DNA of 64,000 nt from Trochalopteron elliotii (lineage: Eukaryota; Chordata; Aves; Passeriformes; Leiothrichidae). Positions 27,301-40,115 of this stretch are shown here, piece by piece. Every line of letters begins with the position of its first letter. The stretch's first letter is position 1. The stretch is taken from contig JANPWX010000172.1 of NCBI GenBank assembly GCA_024734555.1, positions 2,396,524 to 2,460,523 on the forward strand. The letters run 5' to 3'. The notes under the pieces were generated by a model. It worked only from the letters and a program-made list of their open reading frames with translations. It did not search any database and had not been told where the DNA came from. A program made the position numbers and the translations under genes.

Positions 27301-28359
27301 CCCCACCTAATTTCATATTAGTAATTTTCTTAACAAAATAACATTTTACTTTCCCACACTCAGTTCTGTTGGACAGTGAGGAGAAGAGGAAAACTACATT
27401 TTATCTTCTGTAACAGTCCTGAGGTGCAATGTGAAAAATAGCAAATTATTGCAATACAATTTTTAAACAATCACATATTTGGAGTTTACAGAATCTTGGC
27501 AATCTTGAACCTTTGGGAAGTTTCAAGTTGCACTGTCCCTTTCAGTTGAACTGTTATGGCTGCATAACTTGATTTAAACAGGCATAAGAAATGTATGAAC
27601 ATGTTGTGCCTTGTTACAACATTACTTGCCTAATATGACTTGCATATTTTCACTTTCTCAGGAGGCACACTGCAGCCTACACATTTGAACCTCCTCGTCT
27701 AGAAACAGACAGTTCTTCAACCACTGCAAAAAGTGAAGCTTTGCATAGGCTTTTCTGACCTCGCACTGTGACCCTCATACCAGCATCCACAGGCTATAGG
27801 TCATGACCTCAAGAATTAGCATCATGGAAATAAGAGCCCTTCCAGGTTTAGTTACAGAACAGAACACTGTAGCAACAAACCCTTCAGTCTTCTCTAAATT
27901 GAACTCTGCAGCTTTGTTTAAATTCCACTAGAAGACAATAGATAACCCACACTTCAGTTTTCATTACTCGCACACTAAATCATCTCCTCTCCAGCTAAAG
28001 GTCTGAGCTCCCACTGCACTATGAAAACATTCATTCAGTGTGGATCGAAAGCCAATATCATATTGCTACGAGATGATCCTATTAAAAGGTTAAAGAAACA
28101 TCACTATGGAATTGAAGACTTTTGCAACGTTAAGAAAAAAGGCTGAAATAAGTAATCCCTGCTAAAATTTTATCTCCTAAGCAGGCTACTTTGCATACAC
28201 TTCCTCTGGAAAAAATAAACCCACATCGCATGGTCCTTCGCAAGGCTGCACTCTTGTTAATAAGCTTCACTTACACTAAATTTATAATAAATAAGCTCCA
28301 TAACGAGCTCCACTATATATTAAATCCTGAGCTATATTTCCAGACCAATCTTTCCATCA

Positions 28360-28533
28360 GCGAGCGCTCAGCGCTGCGCTCGCTGCCGGCAGCGGCCGCG
28401 GTGGGATGTGCGCGCTCGGGCGGCAGTTCCCCGGCAGCGGCAGCAGGGGGCGCCAGTCCCCTCGGCCTCGGGCGGCCGCGGCAGCGGGAAAACCCCGCGG
28501 CGGGAACGGCGGGGAAAAGGGCACGAGACTCAC
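28360..28533. promoter_or_regulatory. Intragenic CpG-rich block
   Basis: About 175 bases of strongly GC- and CpG-rich sequence (agcgctcagcgctgcgctcg, gcagcggccgcggtgg and similar) inside a roughly 35% GC intron, directly downstream of the SKAP2 26-base exon in the gene's direction. It could be a small internal promoter or an insulator-type element. It contains the CTCF motif listed separately. Confidence 0.6.
28437..28455 (+). promoter_or_regulatory. CTCF-binding motif
   Basis: GCGGCAGCAGGGGGCGCCA matches the vertebrate CTCF consensus at 15 of 19 positions by hand alignment, including the complete core CAGGGGGCGC. It sits in an unmethylated-type CpG block, which favours occupancy. The motif reads in the plus direction. 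Confidence 0.65.
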
Positions 28534-28559
28534 CTTCCTCTGGGAATCCGTAAGGGTAA
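28534..28559 (-). CDS. SKAP2: SKAP2 26-base micro-exon
   Basis: A 26-base exon on the minus strand with acceptor ttttttctgcag and donor GTGAGT. Joined to the exon at 30816 it completes AG+T (Ser) and reads SYPYGFPEE. Its last base G joins AG of the next exon to make Glu. Both junctions keep frame, which ties the flanking exons together. The peptide corresponds in position and length to human IYLQEFQDK, keeping the Tyr and Phe positions. The exon lies at the edge of a short GC-rich, CpG-rich block (28.36-28.53 kb), unlike the AT-rich introns around it. Its short length means gene predictors may miss it. Confidence 0.88.
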
Positions 28560-30815
28560 CTGCAGAAAAAAAAAGAAGAAACATCATAAAGCAACGCGCA
28601 CTTCCAAACCCACGGCACGAGGACATGACACAGAACATCAACCAGTGTTCAACAAGTTTTTTGGTCGAAACTCTGCACTGCAAGTTTTCCTTGAAAATTC
28701 TGAAGTCTTTGGCTTTAAGTATTTACTCAGTTTTCCTTTTGCCTTTGCTGCTGAGAGAACCCCCAGTCACTTCAAGGAATACTTGAAAAGAGCCAAATCC
28801 AGACTAAGCAGCCTTTTCTAGGAACATGCATCTGCTCATATATCTTAAGGTATAAAAACACACAAAGGCATCTTTAATTTTACTAAGCCGTCTAAATGTT
28901 AACAAATTTCAAAAAGTTTTGTGTGCAAGCAAAACCATTAAGCATATTTTGAAATAAACCAGTAGTTCAATAGGAAAAGGGAAAGAATCAAAAGCAGTGG
29001 GTATAGCTGCAGTAAATTTGCAGAAATCCAAATGAAAATCTATGAATAATTAACCAGAAAAAGTTAACACATGCCTAAATAAAAATTCCTTTTCAAACAA
29101 GGAGATCTCAACTTATATAATGCCTAGAAAACAAACAAACAAAAAATTACCATCCCAGAGAGAAAACATACTTTTTTATACTGTTCTTAAGAGATAATTC
29201 TTGATACTTTAGAAACAAAATAGGATGCAGTTTGATGACACAGACACATTATCAGGACAGAGTTATGTAGAAAGGCATTCAAGAGGCATTCATGGGCTAT
29301 GAACTAACTGGCAAATAAAACGCAGCTGCCAAGATCATCTTTAGGAACAATAAGCAGTAGTAAGGGTATTGGGTTAGTCAATAAGGAGATGCAGGCAAGA
29401 AATGAGCAGAAGAGAAAGGAATGGTCTAGAGATAAGAAACTGAGAAACACAAACAGAGATAAAAGGCCAGATCTAAGAAATCCAGTGTAGCAAGTGGCAG
29501 TAATAGACACAGCCCAACATGTGGGATGTTAAAATCAAAGAAGACTACAATGTGCAGGCATTTTGTAGCCTGCATGAAAAGCAAAACACTGTTAACAGTG
29601 AATAATATTACAGGAAATGAGGAAGGCATTAGAAATTAAAATAAGATGTGAAACCATGGGGTCACATAAATGAATAGCAAAAGATGCAGTGTCAATATGC
29701 TCATAAATGCAAGTTCCCTCTCTCTGGTATTTCATCACCCAAAAAAAGCATCAGTCAGTTAAGAAAAAAGTCAGTAGCACTGTACCTGCAAGTCATCTGT
29801 ACGGTCACAGTTCACTCAATAATCCAGAATGGAAAATGCAGGAAAGAACAGAAAAATAAATAAAATACTACTTTCTTAAAGGGAAGTATGAGGAGGAGCT
29901 AGTTGCCTAAGCGTTTACAGCCTGAATGAAAGGAACACAGAACTTCAAATACAAGATTTTGGGACACATCTCATATCTCCCTCCAGTTAGCGCCCTCGCC
30001 AGATGATTGTGCTGTCCTTGAAGTTCTAAACAAGTTGCCACAGGGGCAGAAGCATGCTATCAATGGAATGCTCAGGAGAGATTATACAGGAGTGATCACT
30101 AGAAAAACACTATGAAAACAACAGTGTGAAAGGAACAGCAAGTACTAGGCTATAAACTAGTTGATGAGAGTTGTAAGTAAAGAGGTTTGTCGAAGAAAAT
30201 TCTGTAGCAAATGAAAGTACAGCTAAATCTCTTCAGCCAAATTGCTGACTGAAATTTACACACCATAGAACTCTCTCAAATCATCCTTGATATTAAAACA
30301 AAAACACCCACAGCCCTCTGCTTTGTCTGTCATAGCAGTTGGCTTAAACAAACTTATGATTTATAAATAATTTTCAGTTATGTTGCAGTTTTCTATTACT
30401 GAGCTAAACAACAGAATATGTAGCAAAGCAAAGTCAGCACAGAATTATGCTGTCTTACACCAGCTGAGTATGGTGATAGGAAGCTCATTCATGTCCTCAA
30501 TACATTATATTTCTCATGTTTTAATGAATCTTACCAAAGCAGAGGTGAAGGCAAGCTCGGCCCAACTAGCTTGCAATCAGGTTTCAGAATACTAACCAAT
30601 TCAAATGGCACAAATCATTCTGACCCCATTTCTTACCAGAGTGTAGCAGTTTTGAGAGGAAAAGACATGAACCCTTACAGATTTTTTGAAGAAATCAGGA
30701 TCTAGATAGATTTTTTAAATTGTTAATACAGTTGATGTTCATTAAAAGATTGCAAAAAACTTTAAGTTATCAGTAAGTGACTTTGTAATATATTAAAGCC
30801 ATGAAGTTTACTTAC
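28560..30815. other. SKAP2 intron
   Basis: About 2.3 kb of AT-rich intron between the VETFV exon and the 26-base exon. No genes or recognised repeats were seen. A partial CTCF-like match (reverse of agcgccctcgcc, about 29990-30001) is weak. Confidence 0.75.
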
Positions 30816-30921
30816 CTTGTCTTTATATCCTTTATCTTCTTAAGAAGAACTTCCCTTCTTTCTTTTGCTTTCTTGGATAGATTTTCTCCTTTTAGTGTTT
30901 GGGAAACAAATGTTTCAACAT
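30816..30921 (-). CDS. SKAP2: SKAP2 coding exon: dimerisation-region helix
   Basis: A 106-base exon read on the minus strand. It is preceded by a pyrimidine-rich acceptor (ctttatttag) and followed by a strong donor (GTAAGTAAAC). It enters with two bases finishing a codon, gives 34 codons and leaves two bases. The peptide starts VETFV, contains LKGENLSKKAKE and ends KKIKDIKT. Against the human SKAP2 sequence as I remember it, about 26 of 34 residues match without gaps; SKAP1 is much more distant, which makes SKAP2 the clear paralogue. This segment is part of the N-terminal helical dimerisation region. In human the preceding exon supplies G to give Asp before VETFV. Here the visible upstream candidate exon would supply A and give Asn. 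Confidence 0.93.
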
Positions 30922-31350
30922 CTAAATAAAGAAGAAAAATAAATAAACCTCAAAAAAAAGACAAAATACTGCTTTTTAATGAGTTTGTCCTGATACTACT
31001 GTGAAAAAACTAAGAAAATTATTTTCAGCCCTACTCACAGCACAGTTAACAGACATTTTAGATTCTAAATGGGATACATTTGTTCTCTATCTACTTATGC
31101 TTAGCACAGCAAATCCTATGGTGACATTTGATTCTTGCCCACTTAATTATGCTACGTAAGTCCTAATAAATTGCAGTCCTATAGCAATTACTTTCCATCA
31201 TCTAAAGTAAAAGACAAAGCTAAAACATGGAAATAGCCTTTATGCATATATTACTGCCATGTTATTTCAGAAGTTCAAGTTCCAAAGATGGTAGTGTAAT
31301 TCATTATTTCAGCAGTAACGCTTACCCAGATACTAATTTAGCTCACTTAC

Positions 31351-31427
31351 TGGTTATAGTATTTTCAAGTGTTCTCACAATGCCTCTGAAATCACTGATT
31401 GAGTAAAGATTCATATCCAAAGCAATC
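31351..31427 (-). CDS. Candidate alternative first coding exon of SKAP2
   Basis: A 77-base exon-like segment on the minus strand with acceptor taattgttttcag and a near-ideal donor (GTAAGTGAGC), 429 bases upstream of the VETFV exon. One frame is open throughout and runs in phase into that exon (A+AT = Asn). It holds an ATG at 31412-31414 (G at -3) giving MNLYSISDFRG...NTITN before VETFV. In the phase expected after a human-like exon 1, this segment would hit a TGA. If real, it is therefore an alternative start exon spliced to untranslated leader, not a cassette. The peptide does not resemble the human leader (LPEEIRNLLAD). Transcript support is unknown. Confidence 0.45.
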
Positions 31428-34400
31428 CTGAAAACAATTACGTAGGCACAATAATCATATCAAAGGAGTCAAGCTCAACTGTGTACTTTAAATTAAGCAC
31501 ACCTGCACTTGTAGAATCACAAAAAAAGGCTCTAGCCTGCACTGTTAAGTTTTAATTCTTACTCAGATGGTACTTTTATATAGTCATGTAGGAACAAAGC
31601 ATACCGTAAAAGTTACCACAGTTCTTTTAATATAGCAAATATCCATTCCATAGGATAAAAAGAATGCAGTGTATTGAATTTGCAGGAGTGTAACTGCCCC
31701 AGTAGTATGTTTTCCTGATTAACAAAACAATACAAAAAGCAACTCTAGAAGTTTCTTATAGTTACCAATCAACATACAACTATCCCAAAAATAGAAAAGG
31801 AGAAATAAAACAAAAAATCCTGCTTGTGAACATAAATATACCTGTACGGGTAACCATTGCTCATTGAATCAGAGAAAGCATTTGTAGGTAACAAAACACC
31901 TTCTCACAGTGCCTGCCCACCCCATAGACACACACACACAGACACATATATACATGTTGGCTCCCTCTGTAGAGATGCAAATGCATATGGATTGTACTAT
32001 TTTAATTCACTAACTTTTCCAATCAGATGAGACATTCCATTTTAATACAGAAACATAAATAACAGTCAACTCAGTACATAACAGTCTACCTGAAAAAGTT
32101 TACATGAATATTTACTGCAGATTTCCTAAATGAAAAACATAACAGCCTGGTTTTTCCATTATCAAACAGAAACATATCACACTTTGTATTACAGATGCAA
32201 GAAAACAAGTCAAAAGTCACCCTTTAAGAACACTAGCACAGCTATTACAAAAATGTTCTTCTTTACAAATAAGTCAGTAGATTATTAATTAGATGTTTAG
32301 ATTACTGTTCTCACAGAGCGTGGCAAAAATATTCATTTTTTACAGTATTTTAGAGTTCTAAAAAATTATATTGATCCTCTTCTCTCCATAAGACAGAATA
32401 TTCCACATTACATTTTCCAAAGCAATCCTGAATGGGAGAGACCTTCACTCAGCTCTCTGGCATTCCTTCTCTAAAAGGACAGAAGGAAAGGCACTTAACA
32501 TGTATTAATGAATCCTCCAGACATACCCCCAACAGCCTCTATGCTGTACACCAAGAATGCCCACAGCGATTTTTTTCCAAACCCATAGAAAAAGTACACA
32601 TCTTCGTAAATTCCAGTGATTGGAATTGCCAATCAAGCTGGCAGATGAGAACCCACAGAACCCAATGATATTGACCAACTACAAAACTAAGGTCAAAAAA
32701 ACTGATACTTTTACTATTCAGAGCAAAAATCAAAACACTTCAAAACAAATCAACAGTTTTTCTCTCAATGAAACATAACAGGATTTTCTACTACAAAATG
32801 AGCTTTCACTTGGAGAGGGAATGCCTAATTAAATATTTATTTTTCCATACTTTTATATATTTATTTTAAAAATTAGATAGCAGATTCAAAGTTCTACCCA
32901 AGCACCAATATGCAAAACTTTACAGGAATTAGTCATGTTTATAAATCAGGAGCAATACTTGCATGGTAACCTTTGGACACTAACTAATCATAACTTGGAT
33001 TCAGAAGTCTTCATTTAAACTCAGTGGGATTCTTTACTTCTTGGCAAAGCTCAACGCAGGTGAGAATTCTGCTGTCTCAGATTCTGACTGTCAAAACTTT
33101 ATTCAAATACAAATGTTGAAACAACACAATTAAGGAGTATGTAGGGAAGAGAAACCAAGTTGATTATTATAAAAAAAGGATTACCAGTTCTGGCTTAAAA
33201 TATACTGGATACAAAAATTTGAGGACTAACTGTACTGATGACAGATTTTGTTGTTTTCCAGAAAACCCTGGACTTCAAAAGCAGTAATACTAGACAATTT
33301 TCAACCATGGAAAGACGGGGCAGAAGCAGACACTCCATTTACTCTCAGTGCGAGTAGAGCTGGAGGAGAGAGGCAGAAAGAGAGCAAGCACATACAAGTC
33401 TGCCATTTCTAAAGAGCAGCAGCTACAGAAGACATCCCTGGGATGGCTTCCCTCTCACATGAGTATGTGAAACAAGTTCTCCAAGCTTCAGTGTACCCAC
33501 AGTCAGGGTGCACTGTTCTCATCATGGAACACTAACACTATTACTTCCATATGTCCAGAGATATGATATGGCTTGATTCATCACAACCCCAAAATATGAA
33601 GACAGACCTGACATACACATGATGCTAAAGAAGCAGTTTACTTGAAAATTACATTTTACTGTATCATAGATTTTTCTTATCTACTGAAAAGTACACAGTA
33701 TGTTATATATCTTGTTCTAATCTACTGTTGTAAATCCATCCAGGAGGTACCAGATGCACAAGATGAGTAACACCCTAAGCTTCTCTGGACAAGAAGCCAG
33801 TAAGTCATCTAAGTTATGATCATCTCTCCACTTCCTGTACCTCCACACTGTGGAGGAATACGGACTGCCTTAACATAAGGAAATGTTCCTGTAATTTCTC
33901 TGACCTTCCACAAAGTGATTTACGCAGGAATTGGAACAGAACTTGGGACTTCAGTATGGCAGATCCAAGTTTCATACAGTAAACTTCAAAGAGAAGCAGC
34001 AAAATTTACCCATTTCTCCCCACTATTCTAGCAACTTACTTACTCTCCCCTCTCCAGGATGATCCACAACCTGGTCTCTCCTGTATTAGTTTAATGCTAC
34101 TCAGAACACAAAACTACTACTCACAAGCACTTCAGCGTAGACCTGTTTCATGTTTCAGCAGCAGCTGATCCATCAAGAAATTTTAAAAGGAATAAAAGGT
34201 AAATTCCAAAAAGAAAACGTCTTTAAACAGATTTCTGGTCTAAAAGCACTTTAACTAATCAGTTACCCCAGAGCAAAAAAACCCAAATTACATATTCCCA
34301 TAATTTTTTCCTAATGAACTAAGCAGCTATTTAGGATCACACATTGCAGGCATTTAGCTGTTCCCACTGAAAACACAAAAATAGAAAAAAATTTGAAAAA

Positions 34401-37400
34401 CATTACGACAAATAAACAAAAACAAAACAAAGAAAAATACACAATGGAAACCTATTTAACACCTCTTTTCTTAAGCTTGTTAGACTGCTTGATATCTTAA
34501 ATAGCCACACTTGTTGCTCTGTTTCTTAAAGCTCATGATATCAAATTTGCTTGCACCATACCCCAGAGAAATTATACGCCTGCAGGAATGAACAAAAGCT
34601 ACCAAACTGAAACATCCAATTGATACAATTCACTCACAAATTGTTCTGCCAATACAGGTTACAAACTGACCGAAAAGGAAAGTCACACCTCAGTCTAGCT
34701 CTGTCCACTTCAACCAGCTCATACATTTCAAAATTTAAGTGCCAATTCGCAGAATAGTCAAACACCATTTTAAACACCATTTTAATTTCATCTACAGTCC
34801 TTTTACAAGGAGAAAAGCTAAGATTTATTTTGCACTTCATTGTTAAAACAGTTTATGGCTCTCTTTACTTCAATTATTATAAACAGACAACACTGCAAGA
34901 TTTTAATTGTTTTAAAGTCTTTGGAGCTATTTTCTTTAATAAAGGCTGAAACCACACAGATGGAATTTTTCAAGAACATATTAAATTTCTAGCCCAAAGC
35001 AAGTGCTGTGTTAATGAGTGCTAAGCACAATAAATCACAGCATATTTGTTGTTTACAGGACTTAATATTGTAAATATAAGTCACACTTTAAAAACACACT
35101 TAGGACAGAACTAGCTCAACTTTTTGTCAGGGTGGGCCAAGCAGACTCTCACAGAGACACTCAAAGACTATTTGCTGGGTCTTTCTTCCTCCTCTCCTCC
35201 AGCAGATAACCAAAATGTTATCCAATCACATTATCAAGAAGTGAATCACTCCATCATGGACACATCAACTGATGAGTTGACACCATTCAAATGACAAGAG
35301 TCGGAAAGTGGCAATGAGATAGGAGTGTTTCCACACACATGGCAGGAAAGGGGACGACCACTTGCACAAGAAGGCAACAGCAGCTCAGCAGAGCAATTCC
35401 TGCAGCCACCAGCCTTTTCTCTCCTTCTCTCCTCAAGGACCGAGAGAGCCAGCAGCCGGCTGCCAGCCAAGAATTCGGGACAGCAGGCCAGAGAATTTTG
35501 GGAGACAGCTGCAAGCTAGGTGCATTTATTACACACACACTGTCCAAAGGTGACCAATATTAAACAGACTGCCATGTGTCTTTCAGCTTTACACAGGCTG
35601 GCATAAGAAAGCAATTAATTAATTTGATTTCAAAGTATTCATGCGATTCATTAATAGGCAACAAGCCTGAAGACAAACTATCAAGCAATATCTGTCGCTG
35701 CCTGTTCTCTTAAATAAAGAAATATTTGAGGACTTTGCTTTTGCTCCCCCTGACTTCACAACTATGTTTTAAACTCTCTCCGGAGTTTGCTAAATTGCCT
35801 TTTAAATATATATACACTTAATCAGAAACAGAACGCATGATGTAAAATAAAAGTGACTGAACTTCAAGATGTCTAAAAATACTACATTTATCCAGCCTAA
35901 CAAGAAGGTGAGCATTCCTTTTAGTGCAAAGTCCTGGAAAGGACTGCCTTTAAAAATTGCTGTACCTTAAATCCCCAGAAGCAAGGTTATGTTGCTGTGT
36001 TGACACATACAAAGTAAGTATCATGAAAAATGTTGACATTCAAGAGTTTTATTGGTGATTTTAAAAGCAGAAGTATACACAAACTGCTAGGACTCCTCAA
36101 ATGAAGTAAATCTATAAGGCATCTGTTTTAAAAGATTAAAAAAGAAAAATTATAATCAAGGACTATATACATATCTATAGCTATATATCTATCTCTAATC
36201 TTATTGGATGAGTAGTTGAGTATCCTCTCCCTACACTATAAAGAGGTGAGAAAAGACAAAGCTGTAACATATTAAGCATATAATGAAAAAAAACCACACC
36301 AGTACAAATCATGATCAAGTTACAAAGTGATTTCAAATGAACTATAATAAAAAATGTTAAGGATTAACCTAAAGATTTACACTGTATGCCACATTATGCT
36401 GTGTCTATTGTGGTCTGTTGACATATGATTATGAAAGAAACGTAAACCCAGTCAGATGAGAAAGATAGACTCCATGTTAATTGAAAAAGACAAACTAAGT
36501 GAATAATGAGTATATAAAAAATAGCCTATGCCATTTTTATCACCCATATATGACACTTATTCCCAAATTTATGGCAGAGACAATTGAACCATGTTTCAAA
36601 TCACTGGAGGTTATTTCTTACCAGGAATCCCTCTGTGCATTTTTTTCACCTCACTGTTTCTAATCTTAGACCATTACTATTGAAACACATGCATACTACC
36701 AAAGCTGTAAATACATGTCTACTTAAAAGATGCCTACAATAATCACCTTGGTTTATCTTGCCCAGATGGATTCTTTAGCAAGAACTGGCATTTGTTAAAG
36801 CCTTTGAAACATGGAAATTATACTTTCAAAAAAGAATAAAATTTTAAACAACACTGTGCTTTTAAATTTGAACCAATCAATAAAGAAGAGCCACACTGTA
36901 CCCAGAAGACTTCTTCTATGACAGGCATGTAAGGAGCAAGTCCAAGGACAGCTGACATGGAAAATGAAAATGGACAGTTTGTTTTTTGGGGATTGGGGTA
37001 AATATAACCAATGTAGTCCAAAAATAAAAGGCAAGCAACTCATGCACTGGATCCAATGTCTTGTAGTTTTCTTGCCTTGCCCTTTTCTGCAAGCTATTTC
37101 CAAGATGCAACTAAACAAGTAGGTAAACAGTATTAATTTGAAGAAAAAATTAAGAGGAATCACACAGAAAAAGGTGATTTGGACAATATAACTAAGCATT
37201 TAAACAAACTGAATAATATCTGGGTAGAAATGACCTTTAGGGCAAGAATATTGGTTTCTATTTAGCTTTGGGGTTTTGCTTAACAGAACAAGGAAAATGG
37301 TATTAGGATGGGATATAAGGTTCCATATAAATTAGAGAAAATTTTATCCTATTTTCACAGTGAAAGTATTTGTAACTTATTTTAAAATACAAATACAGAA

Positions 37401-40037
37401 GATTCAAACAAGAAATACTGCCAAGTGTGAAAGGAAAACTGAACAAAAGACAAAGCAATACCACCTATACTACAGTCACAGGTGTCATGAAGGGAAAAAT
37501 ATAAATGATACACATATCTAATGATCATGACACCATCAAAAGCTGTGAAAAAACAGAGAAGTCATACCTCTAACTAAATCTTTATTACTGAAAAGAGTCA
37601 AGAATTTTTTTTCCAGCCAAGATGACTGAAGCAACAAGTCTGGTTTACATTACAGAAGAAATAATATGCCTTTGGGGCAAGAAGCAGCCTTTAAACTCCT
37701 TCTCAGCTATGAATGAGCCAAAACTCAGTAAGGAAAAATATATGTGAGCAGGCCTCCAACTATCTTTGTAACCAGCAACGATCTGAGGGGACAAAAAAAG
37801 AGTAACATTCCACTCTGCCAAACACCCAAAATATCACATAAAAACAACAGAGGATGCCTTTTCAAAAGAAGAAAAGGCAGAGCACAGCTGGGCTTTCTTC
37901 ACTAAATGCCATTGTCTCAAGCATCATTTGTAAGTGCAGGAAAATGGGTGGGCAATGATGAAGTTACATACACTACCACACACCTTCAAGGTGTAAAGAA
38001 GGAGATAAGAGAGCAACAAACTTACTTTCTCCTCCTACCAGGAGTTCAACTCATGATCAGAGGACCCTGTTTCTGTCTCCAGTGTTTCCCTCCTACCACT
38101 TGAACAAGTCAGAGAAGACAGGATGGGATTTTGCAATGCCAATAATCCTCTGCAATAAGTCTATTGCCACACTGACCTTTCCCCTTCAACTTTACAGAAA
38201 CAGCTTCCTCCTGTTTCCTACTAATGCAGTTAGCCCTCAGCTCAAGCTGTGCTTCTGCCTGGAACATTTCAGCGCCACTGATATGCAACTATAATGACCC
38301 TGCCAGCATGTGTGACAGAATTTGTTTTTGTGTTAAAGATATAATATTGTTTAGGTTCAAAGTAAAGCACTCACAAGTCGGAAAATTTCCTGTGCAACTT
38401 TAATTCCTCCCCTGGTGTGTTTATTCCCATTATCGCCATGTTTAACTACAGGAGCACTTAGTATGTTTTCCAGTAGGACCCCTACTTGTTCAGCATGGCG
38501 GGTAGACATATTCCAACCATCAATCAAGGGTAAGCAGGGATAAGGAAATCCATATGATCATTCCTCCACTTGTCGCAGAAGTTGGAAATCATAGGCAAAG
38601 AGGCACAGAAAAGGAGGAAGAGCAGAAGAGCACAGTATTTAGGAGATTTTGCACCTGTGAAGGCCTCCCTGCTATGTGAACATCAGACTAAAACACAGCG
38701 CTTGTTGCTACCCATTAGCTGCATGTTCTCAACTGAAACTGATATGAAGAAGTGCCTGGCACTTGTAATGGCCACTAAACGCAGACATCCAACTCATATT
38801 ATTATCTGAAGAAACCAGCACAGCATGGAGGCAGGTGAATTCTAATTCTAATTCTGTTCCACCATTGATTATTTTTTGCGACCCCAATCACATCTTGTTT
38901 ATTACACTAATTTTACCGATGGGAAAACAGTGTTCCCTCATCTCAAAGAGGTGCTGGATCAATAACTGTGAGCCATTAAAATAATACATTAAGAAGCACC
39001 CTCGAAGAGGAGCATGCAGAAATTAATAACTATCTACTAATTGTGGTCTTTGCATTGTGTAACAGTTTGTTGATGAATAGTAAAGATATCACAGAGCTCC
39101 CTTCCCTCCTCCACTACCATACATCTTCACTACAAGAAGAGTAGTAGATAGAATAGAGAAAAAAAAAAGAAGCCTACATAAAAGATTGTGAGACACTGCA
39201 CATATCAGTGAAAGGATTGCTTATAAACTTTCACACACTTGACTGATAACCTTCAAAAAGAGAGTTTAATACAAATTGTAAAAAGTAATGCCATATTTTC
39301 TTTTTAAAAAATAAGCAGGTTAGTTAATTTTAACATTGTATAACCACACTGAAGATATCAATTAAAAGTTGCAAGCTATTAGTTACTAGTAGTAATAACA
39401 AAACAAATATTTAAAGATCATTGGTAAATCATTCCATTGCCTTCTTAACTTCAGGTCTATAGACAGCACAAAAAGAAAACAGAAAAGCTAAAGCTGTACA
39501 TACTGTACAAACATTAGATATCTCTATATAATTTAGGCTGCTGTTCACAGGAACTCTAAAAGTACATATACACAACCCTCTTGAGGAAAAATAGGTGTTA
39601 TTGGTTTCACTTCAAAACACAAACTTTTGTGTCTCTCTTTCCATGGCAGACTGGATAAAGATGGGAAGGAGGAAGGAAGGACAAGTTGTGTAAATGAGGT
39701 ACCATGGCTGAGAAAGAAACCACAATCTCAAATAATCCCATGTGCATCACATCCTTCCCCTCAAAAAAAAAAATTAAAGCACTTAGAACATTGAAGAGTT
39801 TCAAGATGACCTTCACTCAGTGAAACTAGCAACAAAACAAACATATGTGCTCCACATCTGACCATGAGTTCCAGAATTCAATATTGCCACAGAAAATACC
39901 AAGATTTAGAAATGCTCTCTAAGGGTAATATTTATTTTTTTCTAAATTATTAAGAATGTATTTCATCATACGAAGTCATGAGAAGCTTTCCTTTTTTTTC
40001 TGGTGGTCTTCCATGCAAATTTTAACTACAGATGGTA

Positions 40038-40115
40038 TGATATGTAGTAAGTAACATAGTTAGAAACATAGTTAAGTAGACAAGTAGATAAACATAGATA
40101 AGTAATATAGAAACT
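40038..40115 (+). repeat. Degenerate short-period repeat
   Basis: Imperfect reiteration of catag/taagtag-type units (for example acatagttagaaacatagtt), period varying around 10-14 bases. Confidence 0.55.

Larger units (their letters stand above)
17879..28533. other. SKAP2 intron between the linker exon and the micro-exon
   Basis: About 10.7 kb of intron. It contains a solo LTR (20.15-20.74 kb), a weaker LTR-like segment (21.0-21.4 kb), a moderately GC-richer stretch at 18.0-18.45 kb that has several short overlapping ORFs but no recognisable product, and the CpG-rich block at its right end. No other gene is seen. Confidence 0.7.

Noticed and set aside
28313..28821. Overlapping ORFs of 100-137 codons on both strands around the internal CpG block
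   Set aside because: They reflect GC-rich sequence without stops. The only supported coding part is the 26-base SKAP2 exon.
29985..30003. CTCF-like reverse match (tagcgccctcgcc)
   Set aside because: The core differs at two key positions from the consensus, much weaker than the 28437 site.
36795..37199. Minus-strand ORF of 134 codons with hydrophobic stretches
   Set aside because: The Phe/Leu richness follows from A/T-rich DNA. No family resemblance, and it lies within SKAP2 intron 1.
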